Positions 27,988 through 36,075 of a DNA stretch of 64,000 nucleotides are shown in pieces (within the stretch, counting starts at the first letter, position 1; each line of letters begins with the position of its first letter). The notes under the pieces were generated by a model, which worked only from the letters and a program-made list of their open reading frames with translations, ran no database searches and had not been told where the DNA came from. Location: the NCBI GenBank assembly GCA_965267185.1, contig OZ253937.1, positions 3,472,001-3,536,000 of the forward strand. Direction: 5' to 3'. The stretch is from G965267185 sp965267185. GTDB taxonomy: Bacteria > Pseudomonadota > Alphaproteobacteria > UBA6615. A program made the position numbers and the translations under genes.

Positions 27988-28010
27988 AAGGCTGGTTCTT
28001 GCATTTCAAG

Positions 28011-28025
28011 TGTGTGAGTCACATA
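28011..28025. promoter_or_regulatory. Second operator-like repeat before marR
   Basis: TGTGTGA-G-TCACATA repeats the GTGTG/CACA theme of 27969-27987 with one mismatch. Its centre lies 40 bases from the first, close to four helical turns, and just ahead of the marR start. Confidence 0.55.
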
Positions 28026-28033
28026 TTTTTCAG

Positions 28034-28540
28034 ATGACGAATCGAACCCTGCGCACCTCCAATTTGCTCGGCGCCGCCGTTTTAGGTCTGCATGACGAAC
28101 TGCGGGCCGCCGTTGAGCAAAGCTCCGGACACTCTGGGGAAACACCATCGGCGATTGTCGCTGTCGGCCACCAGCCCGGCTTGTCCAACGACCGGTTGAG
28201 CCAGCTTCTAGGGCTCACCCACACCGGTACCGTGCGCCTTATCGACCGGCTCGTTGCCGACCGATTGATGGAGCGGCGGCCAGCCGCTCACGACAAGCGC
28301 GGCGTGGCGCTCTATCTAACTTCCAAAGGCAAGGCGTTGCGGGAGGAGATTCTCAAAGCGCGCGAGGCGGCCATGCAGCCTGTATTGGCACGGCTGAATG
28401 CGGGAGAGCAAAAAACCCTGGCGATATTGCTCGGCAAAATGCTCCAGACCGTGTCGCGCGACGACACGCACAAGCTGCGAATCTGCCGTCTGTGCGATGG
28501 GCCGGCTTGCGGAAAGTGCCCGATAGAAGTTGCGGTCTGA
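28034..28540 (+). CDS. MarR-family regulator with Cys-rich tail
   Basis: The 168-residue protein has the MarR winged helix: 'LSQLLGLTHTGTVRLIDRLV' is the recognition region, followed by the wing 'RRPAAHDKRGVALYLTSKG'. The last 20 residues contain CRLCDGPACGKCP, four cysteines in two CxxC-like pairs that could bind metal or sense oxidation. ATG 28034 is adopted although it lacks a clear ribosome site, and a GTG at 28010 in the same frame would place the operator inside the gene. Divergence from the hydrolase and shared palindromes suggest it represses both. Confidence 0.87.
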   Translation: MTNRTLRTSNLLGAAVLGLHDELRAAVEQSSGHSGETPSAIVAVGHQPGLSNDRLSQLLGLTHTGTVRLIDRLVADRLMERRPAAHDKRGVALYLTSKGKALREEILKAREAAMQPVLARLNAGEQKTLAILLGKMLQTVSRDDTHKLRICRLCDGPACGKCPIEVAV

Positions 28541-28596
28541 TCGCGGCCACCGGCGCGGGGCTCTCGATCGATTTGCCGCAGCCTGTAATTGCTCCG

Positions 28597-29352
28597 TCAG
28601 GCATAAACGCCAGCGGCGCTGAGTAACAGGTTGACCGCCAGGACCGTTAGAATGGTTTTAAGGACTTTCCGAAAAACATCTTCGGGCGCCCAATGAAGCA
28701 GGCGCGACCCTAACAAGGTGCCGAGAAACCCTGCGCCGATCATGGCGGCCAGCAGGGGTACCCAGGCGGCGAATGAAAAGCCCAGCAGACCGAACACCAA
28801 TATCTTGAGCGTGTGCTGTGTGGTCATGCACGCGGCATGAGTGCCGATCAGTTGATGGCGCTCGTCCAGGCGAGGGGCCAGTACGGAGAGAACGAACGGA
28901 CCGGTGGCACCGATGAACATGGTGAGAAACGTCGAGAAGGCGCCGGCGATCGACATCATCACTGGACCGAGGCGCGCCAAGCGGAACTTCATCGGCCCCC
29001 AGATAGCGTAGAGAATGAACAGGCCGATGACGGCTTTGAGGACAGGCTCGGGAAGTTGTATGACCACGGCGCCACCAACCGCCGCACCGATCAAGCTACC
29101 CAAAACGAAGTAGACAACGATCGGCCAATCGATATGGGCGCGCTGGACCGCGGCGCGGCCGACGTTGGAGCCCCATTGCACAACGCCATGGATCGGAATG
29201 ACGGCGGCGGGTGGTGCAAGCGACGCCAATACGGTGATGACGGTGAGGCCGCCCCCGATACCCAATCCCGCCGTGATCGCGGAGCCCAGGAAAGCGACGG
29301 CGATTAGAACGAGCGCAGACAGTGCGGAAATTTCGGGTGGCAATAGTTCCAC
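28597..29352 (-). CDS. TauE/SafE family membrane transporter
   Basis: The protein of about 251 residues has eight hydrophobic helices in two related halves, characteristic of TauE/SafE (DUF81) exporters for sulfite, sulfonates and other organic acids. The glycine-rich 'FLGSAITAGLGIGGGLTVI' segment is the typical first-half motif. Two GTG codons compete as the start. That at 29350-29352 is preferred because AGGAG lies five bases upstream, while the one at 29356-29358 overlaps that site. The gene follows kynA on the same strand after 87 bases, so a link to tryptophan breakdown is possible but unproven. Confidence 0.85.
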   Translation of the reverse strand: MELLPPEISALSALVLIAVAFLGSAITAGLGIGGGLTVITVLASLAPPAAVIPIHGVVQWGSNVGRAAVQRAHIDWPIVVYFVLGSLIGAAVGGAVVIQLPEPVLKAVIGLFILYAIWGPMKFRLARLGPVMMSIAGAFSTFLTMFIGATGPFVLSVLAPRLDERHQLIGTHAACMTTQHTLKILVFGLLGFSFAAWVPLLAAMIGAGFLGTLLGSRLLHWAPEDVFRKVLKTILTVLAVNLLLSAAGVYA

Positions 29353-29439
29353 AGCCACTCCTGGAGACTGGTTATTCGAACAAACGCGGTGACGGGAATC
29401 TGGTTGAAAGAGACGTAATGCTTGCAGTTGAGACGATCA

Positions 29440-30285
29440 CTAGAGCTCAGTGGGCACGTGCCATAGCTCGGGAAAGAAGTAGATGTCGAGAGCGTGGCGC
29501 AAATAGCCAACGCCGGCGGTGCCGCCAGTGCCCCGTTTGAAGCCGATGATACGTTCGACGGTCTTCATGTGACGGAAGCGCCACTGCTGGAACCAATCCT
29601 CAACGTCGATCAGTTTTTCGGCGAACTCATAGAGCTCCCAATGTTTCTCAGGGTCGCCGTAGATCGTCAGCCACGCCGCGCGGACGCTGTCGTCGGGCTT
29701 ATAGGGCTGGGTCCAGTCACGTTCGGTGTGCGTTTCCGGGATCGTGAAACCCCGGCGGGCGAGAAGACGCAGCGCCTCGTCGTACAGGCTCGGGTTTGCG
29801 AGTGCGGTCTGCAAGCGGGTGTGAATTTCCGGGCGGTCGGCATGCGCGGCAAGTAGGCGCGCGTTCTTGTTGCCCAAGGCGAACTCGATCATCCGGTACT
29901 GCCAGGACTGAAACCCGGACGCGTGACCCAACTTGTCCCGGAAGCCGAGATACTCCGTCGGCGTCAATGTCGACAGCACGTCCCACGATTGGATGAGCTG
30001 CGACTCGATGCGGGAGACCCGCGCCAGCATTTTTTGCGCTTGGTCGAGCTGATCGGCGGCGACCTGCGCGGTGGCTGCCGTCAGCTCGTGGAGGATCAAT
30101 TTCATCCATAGCTCGGTCGCCTGGTGGATGATGACGAACATCATCTCATCGTGGTGATCGCTCTTGGGCTGCTGGCACGCGAGTAAGCCGTCGAGGTGTA
30201 GGTAATCGCCGTAGGTTTCGGCGCCGCTGAAATCTGTATGAGCGCCGGTCTCGGGTGCGTCGGACGAGTCGTTCGGGCCGGTCAT
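29440..30285 (-). CDS. kynA: Tryptophan 2,3-dioxygenase
   Basis: The haem enzyme opens the indole ring of tryptophan to N-formylkynurenine. The 281 residues match bacterial enzymes (about 280-306). Diagnostic segments are 'YGDYLHLDGLL', 'HHDEMMFVIIHQATELWMK' (with the substrate-pocket His) and 'GFKRGTGGTAGVGYLR' near the C-terminus. It lies 31 bases downstream of kynU on the minus strand, forming a tryptophan-degradation operon. Confidence 0.97.
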   Translation of the reverse strand: MTGPNDSSDAPETGAHTDFSGAETYGDYLHLDGLLACQQPKSDHHDEMMFVIIHQATELWMKLILHELTAATAQVAADQLDQAQKMLARVSRIESQLIQSWDVLSTLTPTEYLGFRDKLGHASGFQSWQYRMIEFALGNKNARLLAAHADRPEIHTRLQTALANPSLYDEALRLLARRGFTIPETHTERDWTQPYKPDDSVRAAWLTIYGDPEKHWELYEFAEKLIDVEDWFQQWRFRHMKTVERIIGFKRGTGGTAGVGYLRHALDIYFFPELWHVPTEL

Positions 30286-30316
30286 GTGGTTCCTCCGGTG
30301 TCAGGTGACGCCAGCA

Positions 30317-31552
30317 TCAGGTAACGGTCGCGCGCTGATGATATTTCGGCTGGTCCCAGGCGCCGCTGGCCAACACGTCGGCCAGTATTTGAGCCGCTTG
30401 GGCAATATCGGCGTAGCGCAGATAGAGCGGCGCGAACCCGAACCGCATAATGTCGGGTGCGCGAAAATCGCCGATTACACCCCGGTCGATGAGCGCTTGA
30501 ATCACCGGGTAACCGTTGGGATGGGCAAGGCACACTTGGCTGCCGCGTGTCTCTGCGGAACGGGGCGACTCCAGCGTCAATTCGGTGTCGGCGCATAACG
30601 TTTCGACGCGGGATATGAATAGGTCGCCCAGCGCTTGCGACTTTTGACGCAGCGCATCGCGGTCCGCTTTTAACATCACGTCGAGTCCGGCCTCCAAAGC
30701 GGTGATACCGAGAACCACCGGGGTTCCGCACAGGAAACGGCCGATGCCTTCGGCGGGGCGGTAGTCGGGTGAGAACTCGAACGGTGCGGCATGACCCATC
30801 CAACCCGACAGGGGAGATTGCGCACTGTTTTGGTGCCGCTCCGCGACAAATAGAAACGCCGGCGCGCCGGGTCCGCCATTGAGGTATTTGTAGCCACAGC
30901 CGACGGCAAGATCTGCGTTTGCGGCGTTCAAGTCGACCGGCAGAGCGCCCGCCGAGTGTGCGACATCCCAGAGCGCTAAGGCGCCCTTCGCGTGTGCTGC
31001 GGCGGTGAGCGCCGCCATATCGAGCAGTTCGCCGGTGCGGTAATCGACGTGGGACAACATCACGACTGCGGTATCGTCGTCGATGGAATCGGCGATCGCG
31101 TCGACTGGCGCTGTGCGGAGCTGCAAGTCTCTGCCGGCTAAACCGGCGAGGCCCTGGGCGATATAGAGATCGGTGGGAAAGTTGTCTGCTTGCGACAGGA
31201 TTGTCGTACGGCCAGGGCGCAACCCGCACGCAGCAGCAAGCAGCTTGAACAAGTTCACGGACGTGGAATCGGCAATCGCCACTTCGCCTGGTTTGGCGCC
31301 GATGAGCCGCGCGACCTTGTCGCCCACCCGGATTGGCAGCGAAATCCAATCGTCTTCAGTCCACCCGCGAATGAGGTGAGCGCCCCATTGCTCGGCGGCG
31401 ACCTCGGCCAACCGTTCGCCCGCGCCGCGGGGTGGGGGGCCCAGCGAATTGCCGCAGAGGTAGATGACCCCTTCGGGCAAGTTGAAGGCATCGTGGAATG
31501 CTGCCAAAGGGTCGGCGGCATCGAGAGCGGCAATGTCAGCGTCGGTGGTCAT
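30317..31552 (-). CDS. kynU: Kynureninase
   Basis: The PLP-dependent enzyme cleaves kynurenine to anthranilate and alanine. The 411 residues begin at ATG 31552, preceded by residues that do not match the family. Signature regions are 'IYLCGNSLGPPP', 'SHVDYRTGELLDM', 'DVAHSAGALPVDL' (PLP-binding Asp) and 'GCGYKYLNGGPGAP' with the Schiff-base Lys. It heads the operon with kynA. Kynurenine formamidase (kynB), usually part of the set, is not seen in the window. Confidence 0.96.
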   Translation of the reverse strand: MTTDADIAALDAADPLAAFHDAFNLPEGVIYLCGNSLGPPPRGAGERLAEVAAEQWGAHLIRGWTEDDWISLPIRVGDKVARLIGAKPGEVAIADSTSVNLFKLLAAACGLRPGRTTILSQADNFPTDLYIAQGLAGLAGRDLQLRTAPVDAIADSIDDDTAVVMLSHVDYRTGELLDMAALTAAAHAKGALALWDVAHSAGALPVDLNAANADLAVGCGYKYLNGGPGAPAFLFVAERHQNSAQSPLSGWMGHAAPFEFSPDYRPAEGIGRFLCGTPVVLGITALEAGLDVMLKADRDALRQKSQALGDLFISRVETLCADTELTLESPRSAETRGSQVCLAHPNGYPVIQALIDRGVIGDFRAPDIMRFGFAPLYLRYADIAQAAQILADVLASGAWDQPKYHQRATVT

Positions 31553-31665
31553 GGATAAGACCGTTGCACCATAACTGATTCTAGCAACCGAGCGGTGAAA
31601 ACGAATGGAGGTCCAAGGTGGCAATTCGCTGGGCTATCCGGCTTTCGGCGTTGTAAGCTCGCGGG

Positions 31666-32445
31666 GTGATATTGCGGTGGAGGCGTTTTTTGAATCGTTT
31701 GATTTTCCTGTTTGCGGTTGTGCTGGCTGTTACGAGCCTTGGGACTCACCCGTCATCGGCGGCTGAGGAAGTGGATTTGGAATTGGTGCTCGCCGCCGAC
31801 GGGTCCGGTTCGATCGATGATGAGGAGCTTCGCCTGCAGCGCGAAGGGTACGCCCGCGCCGTCGCCCACCCGCGGGTGCAGGCGGCAATCGAGTCTGGCT
31901 TTTTGGGCAAAATCGCCATTGCCTTCGTCGAGTGGGGCAGCGCGGAGTCGCAGCACACGATCGTCGATTGGACGATCGTTGATGGGCCGGAATCGGCAGC
32001 GGCTTTCGGTAAGAAGCTGATGGCAGCACCCCGCGCGGCGTTCGGTTATAACTCAATCAGCAACGCCATCGCCTATTCCCAAAACTTGATAGAGAGCAAC
32101 GATTATGCCGGTTTGCGCCGCATCATCGATGTTTCCGCGGATGCGGGGAATATCGGTGGCATTCCCTTGCCACTGGCGCGTGAGCGGGCGGTGGGCGCGG
32201 GTATTACGATAAACGGTTTGGCGATCAGCCGGCCGGGCAGCACGCGGCCCTTGCGTGGTATCGCGTTGGAAGCGCATTTCGCTCAAGAAGTTATCGGGGG
32301 ACCGGGCGCCTTCGTCGTCACCGTCGATGAGACCCTGAGTTTCGCCGACGCGGTGATCAAGAAATTGGTGCTCGAAATCGCCGGTAAACCGGAAACACCG
32401 GTGCAACTCGGAAAGGCCGGTCGGCTCGCGCCCGCCGAGAGATAA
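31666..32445 (+). CDS. Exported DUF1194 (von Willebrand A-like) protein
   Basis: The 259-residue protein has a signal peptide rich in hydrophobic residues (about 9-29, ending 'PSSAAEE'). The DUF1194 domain follows, with a metal-ion-dependent adhesion motif D-G-S-G-S in 'AADGSGSID', so it probably is a periplasmic VWA-type binding protein. GTG 31666 gives a basic N-region. A TTG at 31690 has a stronger ribosome site (GGAGG, six bases before) and may be the true start. YqgE follows after five bases and a methyltransferase after that. Confidence 0.85.
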   Translation: MILRWRRFLNRLIFLFAVVLAVTSLGTHPSSAAEEVDLELVLAADGSGSIDDEELRLQREGYARAVAHPRVQAAIESGFLGKIAIAFVEWGSAESQHTIVDWTIVDGPESAAAFGKKLMAAPRAAFGYNSISNAIAYSQNLIESNDYAGLRRIIDVSADAGNIGGIPLPLARERAVGAGITINGLAISRPGSTRPLRGIALEAHFAQEVIGGPGAFVVTVDETLSFADAVIKKLVLEIAGKPETPVQLGKAGRLAPAER

Positions 32446-32450
32446 GGTAG

Positions 32451-33059
32451 ATGCGCGCGCTCCTTCATGTTGTGATCCCGTTTGCGTTGCTATGGATCGG
32501 CATCGCAGGTGCTGCCGCCCAGGAGACGCGTGGCGAAAGTTTCGCTGGCAAGCTGCTGGTTGCCGATACATCGATGTCGGATCCGCGCTTTGCAGAATCG
32601 GTGATCTATTTGGTGCGGCACGATGAGGACGGCGCGTTTGGCTTGATAATCAACAAGCCGGTGGTGAAGCTGCCCCTTGCCGATATGTTGAGTGAGCTCG
32701 ATCTCGAGGGCGCCGAACCGGATGCTGAGGTCGATCTCTATTTCGGGGGGCCGGTGCAGCGTGAATTGGTCTTCGTACTGCATTCGCGCGATTTCACTGC
32801 CGATGAAGGCACGGTGATGATTCAAGATGGCTATGCCGTGAGCGGCATACGTCAGGTACTGCGTGCCATGTCGGAGGATAAGGGGCCCGAGAAGGCTATC
32901 GTTGCCGTTGGCTATGCCGGTTGGGCGCCGGACCAGCTTGACGCGGAACTCGAGCGGGGCGATTGGGCGGTGGTCGATGCCGATGAAACGCTGGTCTTCG
33001 ATCTGCCGGTACCGGAAAAATGGCCCGCAGCGTTCGGCCGCCGATCGATCAAGCTATAA
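32451..33059 (+). CDS. YqgE/AlgH family protein with a signal peptide
   Basis: The 202-residue protein contains the complete YqgE/AlgH domain ('GKLLVADTSMSDPRFAESV', 'GAFGLIINKPV', 'YFGGPVQRELVFVLHS', 'VAVGYAGWAPDQLDAEL'). Most YqgE proteins are cytoplasmic and begin directly with the domain. Here about 25 extra residues form a convincing signal peptide (hydrophobic core 'FALLWIGIAGAAAQ'), so export is predicted. Function of the family is unresolved. The gene lies five bases after an exported DUF1194 protein, and its product may work with it in the periplasm. Confidence 0.88.
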   Translation: MRALLHVVIPFALLWIGIAGAAAQETRGESFAGKLLVADTSMSDPRFAESVIYLVRHDEDGAFGLIINKPVVKLPLADMLSELDLEGAEPDAEVDLYFGGPVQRELVFVLHSRDFTADEGTVMIQDGYAVSGIRQVLRAMSEDKGPEKAIVAVGYAGWAPDQLDAELERGDWAVVDADETLVFDLPVPEKWPAAFGRRSIKL

Positions 33060-33077
33060 GGTTTCAGGAGCGCCCGT

Positions 33078-33704
33078 TTGACCAAGGAAGCCGACCGTCC
33101 ACGAGGCTGGGCGGCTTATTACGACAAGACAGATACACGCCCCCCGCGCGAGACCTTGTTGTTCGCCCTCGACCGCTTCGATTCCGAGCCGGCGGAGGGA
33201 CCGAGATTCGCCGTCGACCTTGGATGCGGCGGCGGACGCGATACCGTCGAGTTATTGCGCCGCGGCTGGCGGGTTTTGGCGATTGATGCTCAATCGGCCG
33301 CTATCGAGAAACTCAATGCCCGCGAAGATATACCGGCTGATGCCGACCTCACCGGGCGGGTGGCCCGGTTCGAGGAGGCCGAGTGGCCGCGCTGTGATTT
33401 GGTCAACAGCAGTTTCGCCTTGCCCCTCATGCCGCCGGATGAATTTGCCATCGTTTGGCCGCGCATAACCGGCTCCCTCAAGCCCGGCGGCCGTATCGCT
33501 TGCCACCTCTTTGGCACAAACGATAGTTGGGCCGGGCGCTCAGGCATGACTTTTCACGATCGCGGCGCCGTCGATGCGCTGCTTGAAGGACTGGACGTTG
33601 AGATGCTGCGCGAGGAAGAAGACGATTCAACGACCGTGCGCGGCGAGGAAAAGCACTGGCACGTTTTTCACGTCGTGGCGCGCCGGAACAGCAGCGGCGC
33701 GTAG
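33078..33704 (+). CDS. Class I SAM-dependent methyltransferase, TTG start
   Basis: The 208-residue enzyme has the Rossmann motif I 'AVDLGCGGGRDTVEL' with the acidic motif II residue in 'VLAIDAQ'. The C-terminal half resembles the small tellurite-resistance/thiopurine-type methyltransferases, but the substrate is unknown. Translation begins at TTG 33078, supported by AGGAG eight bases upstream. No alternative ATG would keep the conserved N-terminal 'GWAAYYDKTDTRPPRETL'. It is third in the DUF1194-yqgE operon and converges on an enoyl-CoA hydratase, with four bases between. Confidence 0.85.
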   Translation: MTKEADRPRGWAAYYDKTDTRPPRETLLFALDRFDSEPAEGPRFAVDLGCGGGRDTVELLRRGWRVLAIDAQSAAIEKLNAREDIPADADLTGRVARFEEAEWPRCDLVNSSFALPLMPPDEFAIVWPRITGSLKPGGRIACHLFGTNDSWAGRSGMTFHDRGAVDALLEGLDVEMLREEEDDSTTVRGEEKHWHVFHVVARRNSSGA

Positions 33705-33708
33705 TTTT

Positions 33709-34521
33709 CTAGCCTTCATGTTTTTCCCAATCGAACAGAGTGGGTTCTTTGTCGAGAAAGCGCGTCGCGGCGGCGCGGTGGTATTCGCTGTTGTTGGCGA
33801 TAGCTTGCGCCGACGCCTCCAAGTCTAGAAGGCCCTGGAAGTCGTTTTCGAAGGATTGGTTCAGCAAGTTCTTTGTAAGGCCAATCGCCATCGTTGAGGC
33901 GTCGCGGAAACGGTTCGCGAACTGGATCGCCCGGGCCAGGGTCTCACCCTCATTTGTGACCTCGTAGACGAAACCCAGCTCGCGCGCTTCGTCCGGTTTG
34001 ACGATGCGGGCGGAGTACGCCAGCTCTTTCGCTTTTTGCAGGCCGACGATCCGCGGCAAGAGGTAAAGCGCGCCCCAATCCGGCACCAGGCCGAGACGGC
34101 CAAACGAAAGGACAAACCGGGTGCGGGGGCTCGCGAAGACGAAGTCGCACGCCAGCGCCAGGCTGAAACCGGCGCCGGCGGCGGCGCCGTCGACGGCGGC
34201 GACGGTCGGCACTTCGAGATTGAACCAGCCGGCCATGCGAGGATGGGAATCGCGCAGCCGCTGGCGCATGTCGGCCGCCGGTCTGCCGGAGAACTCCTTG
34301 AGCGCATTGATGTCGCCGCCCGCGCAAAACGCATCGCCCGCGCCGGTTAGGACAGCCGCGTGGATTGTGTCACCGGCGCCGTCTTCGATCCGGGCGATCG
34401 CGCGGCTGAGATCGCGGCGCAGCGCATCGTCGAGGGCGTTGCGTGCTTCGGGCCGGTTGAGGGTGACGATGGCAACGCCGTTGTCGACCTCGAATGTCAT
34501 TTTTTCGAATTCGCCGCTCAT
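33709..34521 (-). CDS. Enoyl-CoA hydratase/isomerase family protein
   Basis: The 270-residue crotonase-fold protein hydrates enoyl-CoA or does a related reaction on CoA thioesters. The oxyanion-forming regions are 'AGDAFCAGGDINALKEF' and 'AAGAGFSLALACDFVFAS'. Of the usual two catalytic glutamates, the first position is occupied within the 'GAGFSLA' region by a non-acidic residue, so the chemistry may differ from hydration. It stands alone before the TRAP transporter genes, possibly linked to organic-acid use. Confidence 0.87.
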   Translation of the reverse strand: MSGEFEKMTFEVDNGVAIVTLNRPEARNALDDALRRDLSRAIARIEDGAGDTIHAAVLTGAGDAFCAGGDINALKEFSGRPAADMRQRLRDSHPRMAGWFNLEVPTVAAVDGAAAGAGFSLALACDFVFASPRTRFVLSFGRLGLVPDWGALYLLPRIVGLQKAKELAYSARIVKPDEARELGFVYEVTNEGETLARAIQFANRFRDASTMAIGLTKNLLNQSFENDFQGLLDLEASAQAIANNSEYHRAAATRFLDKEPTLFDWEKHEG

Positions 34522-34598
34522 GGTCTGTCCGCCTTTCCAGTAGGCGCCCGGGTGGGCGCACCCAATTGTAGCGCAACTGGGCGTGGCCCATAAGCAAA

Positions 34599-34620
34599 GG
34601 GCCGGCCCGAAGGCCGGCCC
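34599..34620 (-). terminator. Rho-independent terminator of the TRAP binding-protein gene
   Basis: Nine-base arms GGGCCGGCC and GGCCGGCCC enclose a loop that reads TTCG on the minus strand, an extra-stable UUCG tetraloop. A T-rich TTTGCTT follows in that direction, 29 bases past the gene's stop. Confidence 0.8.
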
Positions 34621-34648
34621 AATGTGGACTTGTATGAATGCGGTCTAG

Positions 34649-35722
34649 CTATTTGATCTCATAGCGGACCGGCCATTTGTGGCCCATCTGCTCATGAATA
34701 TCGACAGCCATGCGCACGACCTCGGAGCCCGGCAGACCCTTGGAATCGGCTTCCTTCGCCTTTTCGTTCGGGAAATCAGCCAGAGTCTTGGCCCATGCGA
34801 GCCGCGTCTCGGCGCTCACACGCCGGACGATGGCGCCATTCATTACCATGCGTCCGAGGTTGGTCGCTTCGAGCTCGTCAACCCACGGGCCCGTAAACGC
34901 TTCGGTTTCCGCGCCGGCTTCGGCCATGGCCTTCTGCACGTCGGCTGGCAGGCTGTTCCAGGTGTCCTTATTGATGGTGATACCGTGGAACGTCTTCGAA
35001 CCGAACCCAACGATCGTGTAGTACGGCGCCGGCTCAAACAGCTTGTGGCTCCAGCCTACGGACGGGAACAAGATCACGCCGTCGTAAACGCCGGTCTGCA
35101 GCGACGGATAGACGTCGGGCAGCGTCGTACCGACCGGTACCATTCCAGCCGCTTCGACCCACGGTAGGTTCGGGCCCGCACCAGACATCTTACGGCCTTT
35201 AAGCTGATCGACGTTTTCCCACGGGAACGTGGTGTAGAGACCATAGTTGTCGAAACCGAACAGGCCGAGGAGCTTCTGATTGTACTTGTCCTCAAATACC
35301 CCTGACATGTGCGGCACTTTGTCGTAGATCTCGCGCGCCACTTTGGTTCCCAGATCGGCGTTTTGGGCATCGAACGGCATCCACAACGGATAAACGTTGA
35401 GGAACAGGTTCGAAGGCTCGAAACAGAAGCAATATCCGCCGAGATCGACGATACCGTCCTTAACGCCTTCGAGCGTTTCGGCGACCTTCACAATCGAACC
35501 GCCATAGGCTTCGTTGAAGCTTGCCGTATGGCCCATCGCTTCAAGCTTTGCCTTTACCCGCGGTACGAACTGCTCGGACATCATCCGAACGTATCCGGTC
35601 TGCGGCGCATGACCCGAGGCCATACGGAAATTAAAGTTGTCTGCAACAGCCGGAGTGCTAACACCGGCCATGACGCCGATCGCTAGCGCGCTAGCTGACA
35701 GAATTCCTATCGATTTTGACAA
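34649..35722 (-). CDS. TRAP transporter periplasmic binding protein DctP, TTG start
   Basis: The 357-residue protein has a signal peptide (cleavage after 'VSTPAVA'), then the DctP fold. 'FNFRMASGHAPQTGYVRMM' opens the mature part and 'LKGRKMSGAGPNLPWVEAAG' is the ligand-arginine region. It captures a carboxylate-type solute for the QM permeases. TTG 35720-35722 is the start because AGGAGG stands five bases upstream, while the longer open frame (to 35911) carries no signal peptide. The gene is divergent from dctQ and dctM. The solute is unknown. Confidence 0.92.
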   Translation of the reverse strand: MSKSIGILSASALAIGVMAGVSTPAVADNFNFRMASGHAPQTGYVRMMSEQFVPRVKAKLEAMGHTASFNEAYGGSIVKVAETLEGVKDGIVDLGGYCFCFEPSNLFLNVYPLWMPFDAQNADLGTKVAREIYDKVPHMSGVFEDKYNQKLLGLFGFDNYGLYTTFPWENVDQLKGRKMSGAGPNLPWVEAAGMVPVGTTLPDVYPSLQTGVYDGVILFPSVGWSHKLFEPAPYYTIVGFGSKTFHGITINKDTWNSLPADVQKAMAEAGAETEAFTGPWVDELEATNLGRMVMNGAIVRRVSAETRLAWAKTLADFPNEKAKEADSKGLPGSEVVRMAVDIHEQMGHKWPVRYEIK

Positions 35723-35933
35723 TGTTTCCTCCTGTATCCCTGTGTCGGGATCGCGGTATCCCAGTTTGATTTGCGTTGCCAGACCGTATGCCCGCGGCAC
35801 GATCCGGAGGCGTGGGATCAGTTCTTCTCCGTGCCGGATTTGATGCGGTTTGGACCGCAGCCAAACCAGAATGGGAGACGATACAGGCCCACCGACTTCG
35901 CCATGACGCAATTGTTACTCACGTTTATGTGGC

Positions 35934-35962
35934 GTGACAAGCGACGGCGCCGTTTCTATAGT
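35934..35962 (+). promoter_or_regulatory. Sigma-70-like promoter for dctQM
   Basis: GTGACA (35934-35939) and TATAGT (35957-35962) are 17 bases apart. The leader to dctQ would be about 105 bases and would include the palindrome at 36009. Confidence 0.5.
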
Positions 35963-36008
35963 TTTGCTCTAATATATGTGTCAGGGTTGCGGCCCGGCGA
36001 TTGAGGCA

Positions 36009-36024
36009 GCACACCATGGTGTGC
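36009..36024. promoter_or_regulatory. 16-base perfect palindrome before dctQM
   Basis: GCACACCATGGTGTGC is self-complementary over all 16 bases. It lies 52 bases before the dctQ start and downstream of the predicted promoter, a position that suits a repressor, for example of the GntR family. No regulator gene is adjacent. Confidence 0.55.
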
Positions 36025-36075
36025 CAAGACCTTTTTCAATAGGCACTGGAATAATAAACGAAGGGAACGGGCGCT

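Larger units (their letters stand above)
35723..36075. other. Divergent control region of the TRAP transporter, 353 bases
   Basis: This region separates the leftward dctP from the rightward dctQM. It contains a sigma-70-like promoter (35934-35962) and a perfect 16-base palindrome (36009-36024), recorded separately. No other coding capacity is convincing, since the open frame extending dctP to 35911 has no family match. Confidence 0.55.

Noticed and set aside
30282..31349. Open frame of 355 codons on the minus strand inside kynU
   Set aside because: It overlaps kynureninase in another frame and has an Arg-rich, non-globular composition.
35723..35911. 63-residue N-terminal extension of DctP
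   Set aside because: A perfect ribosome site and signal peptide begin at TTG 35722, and the extension would abolish export.
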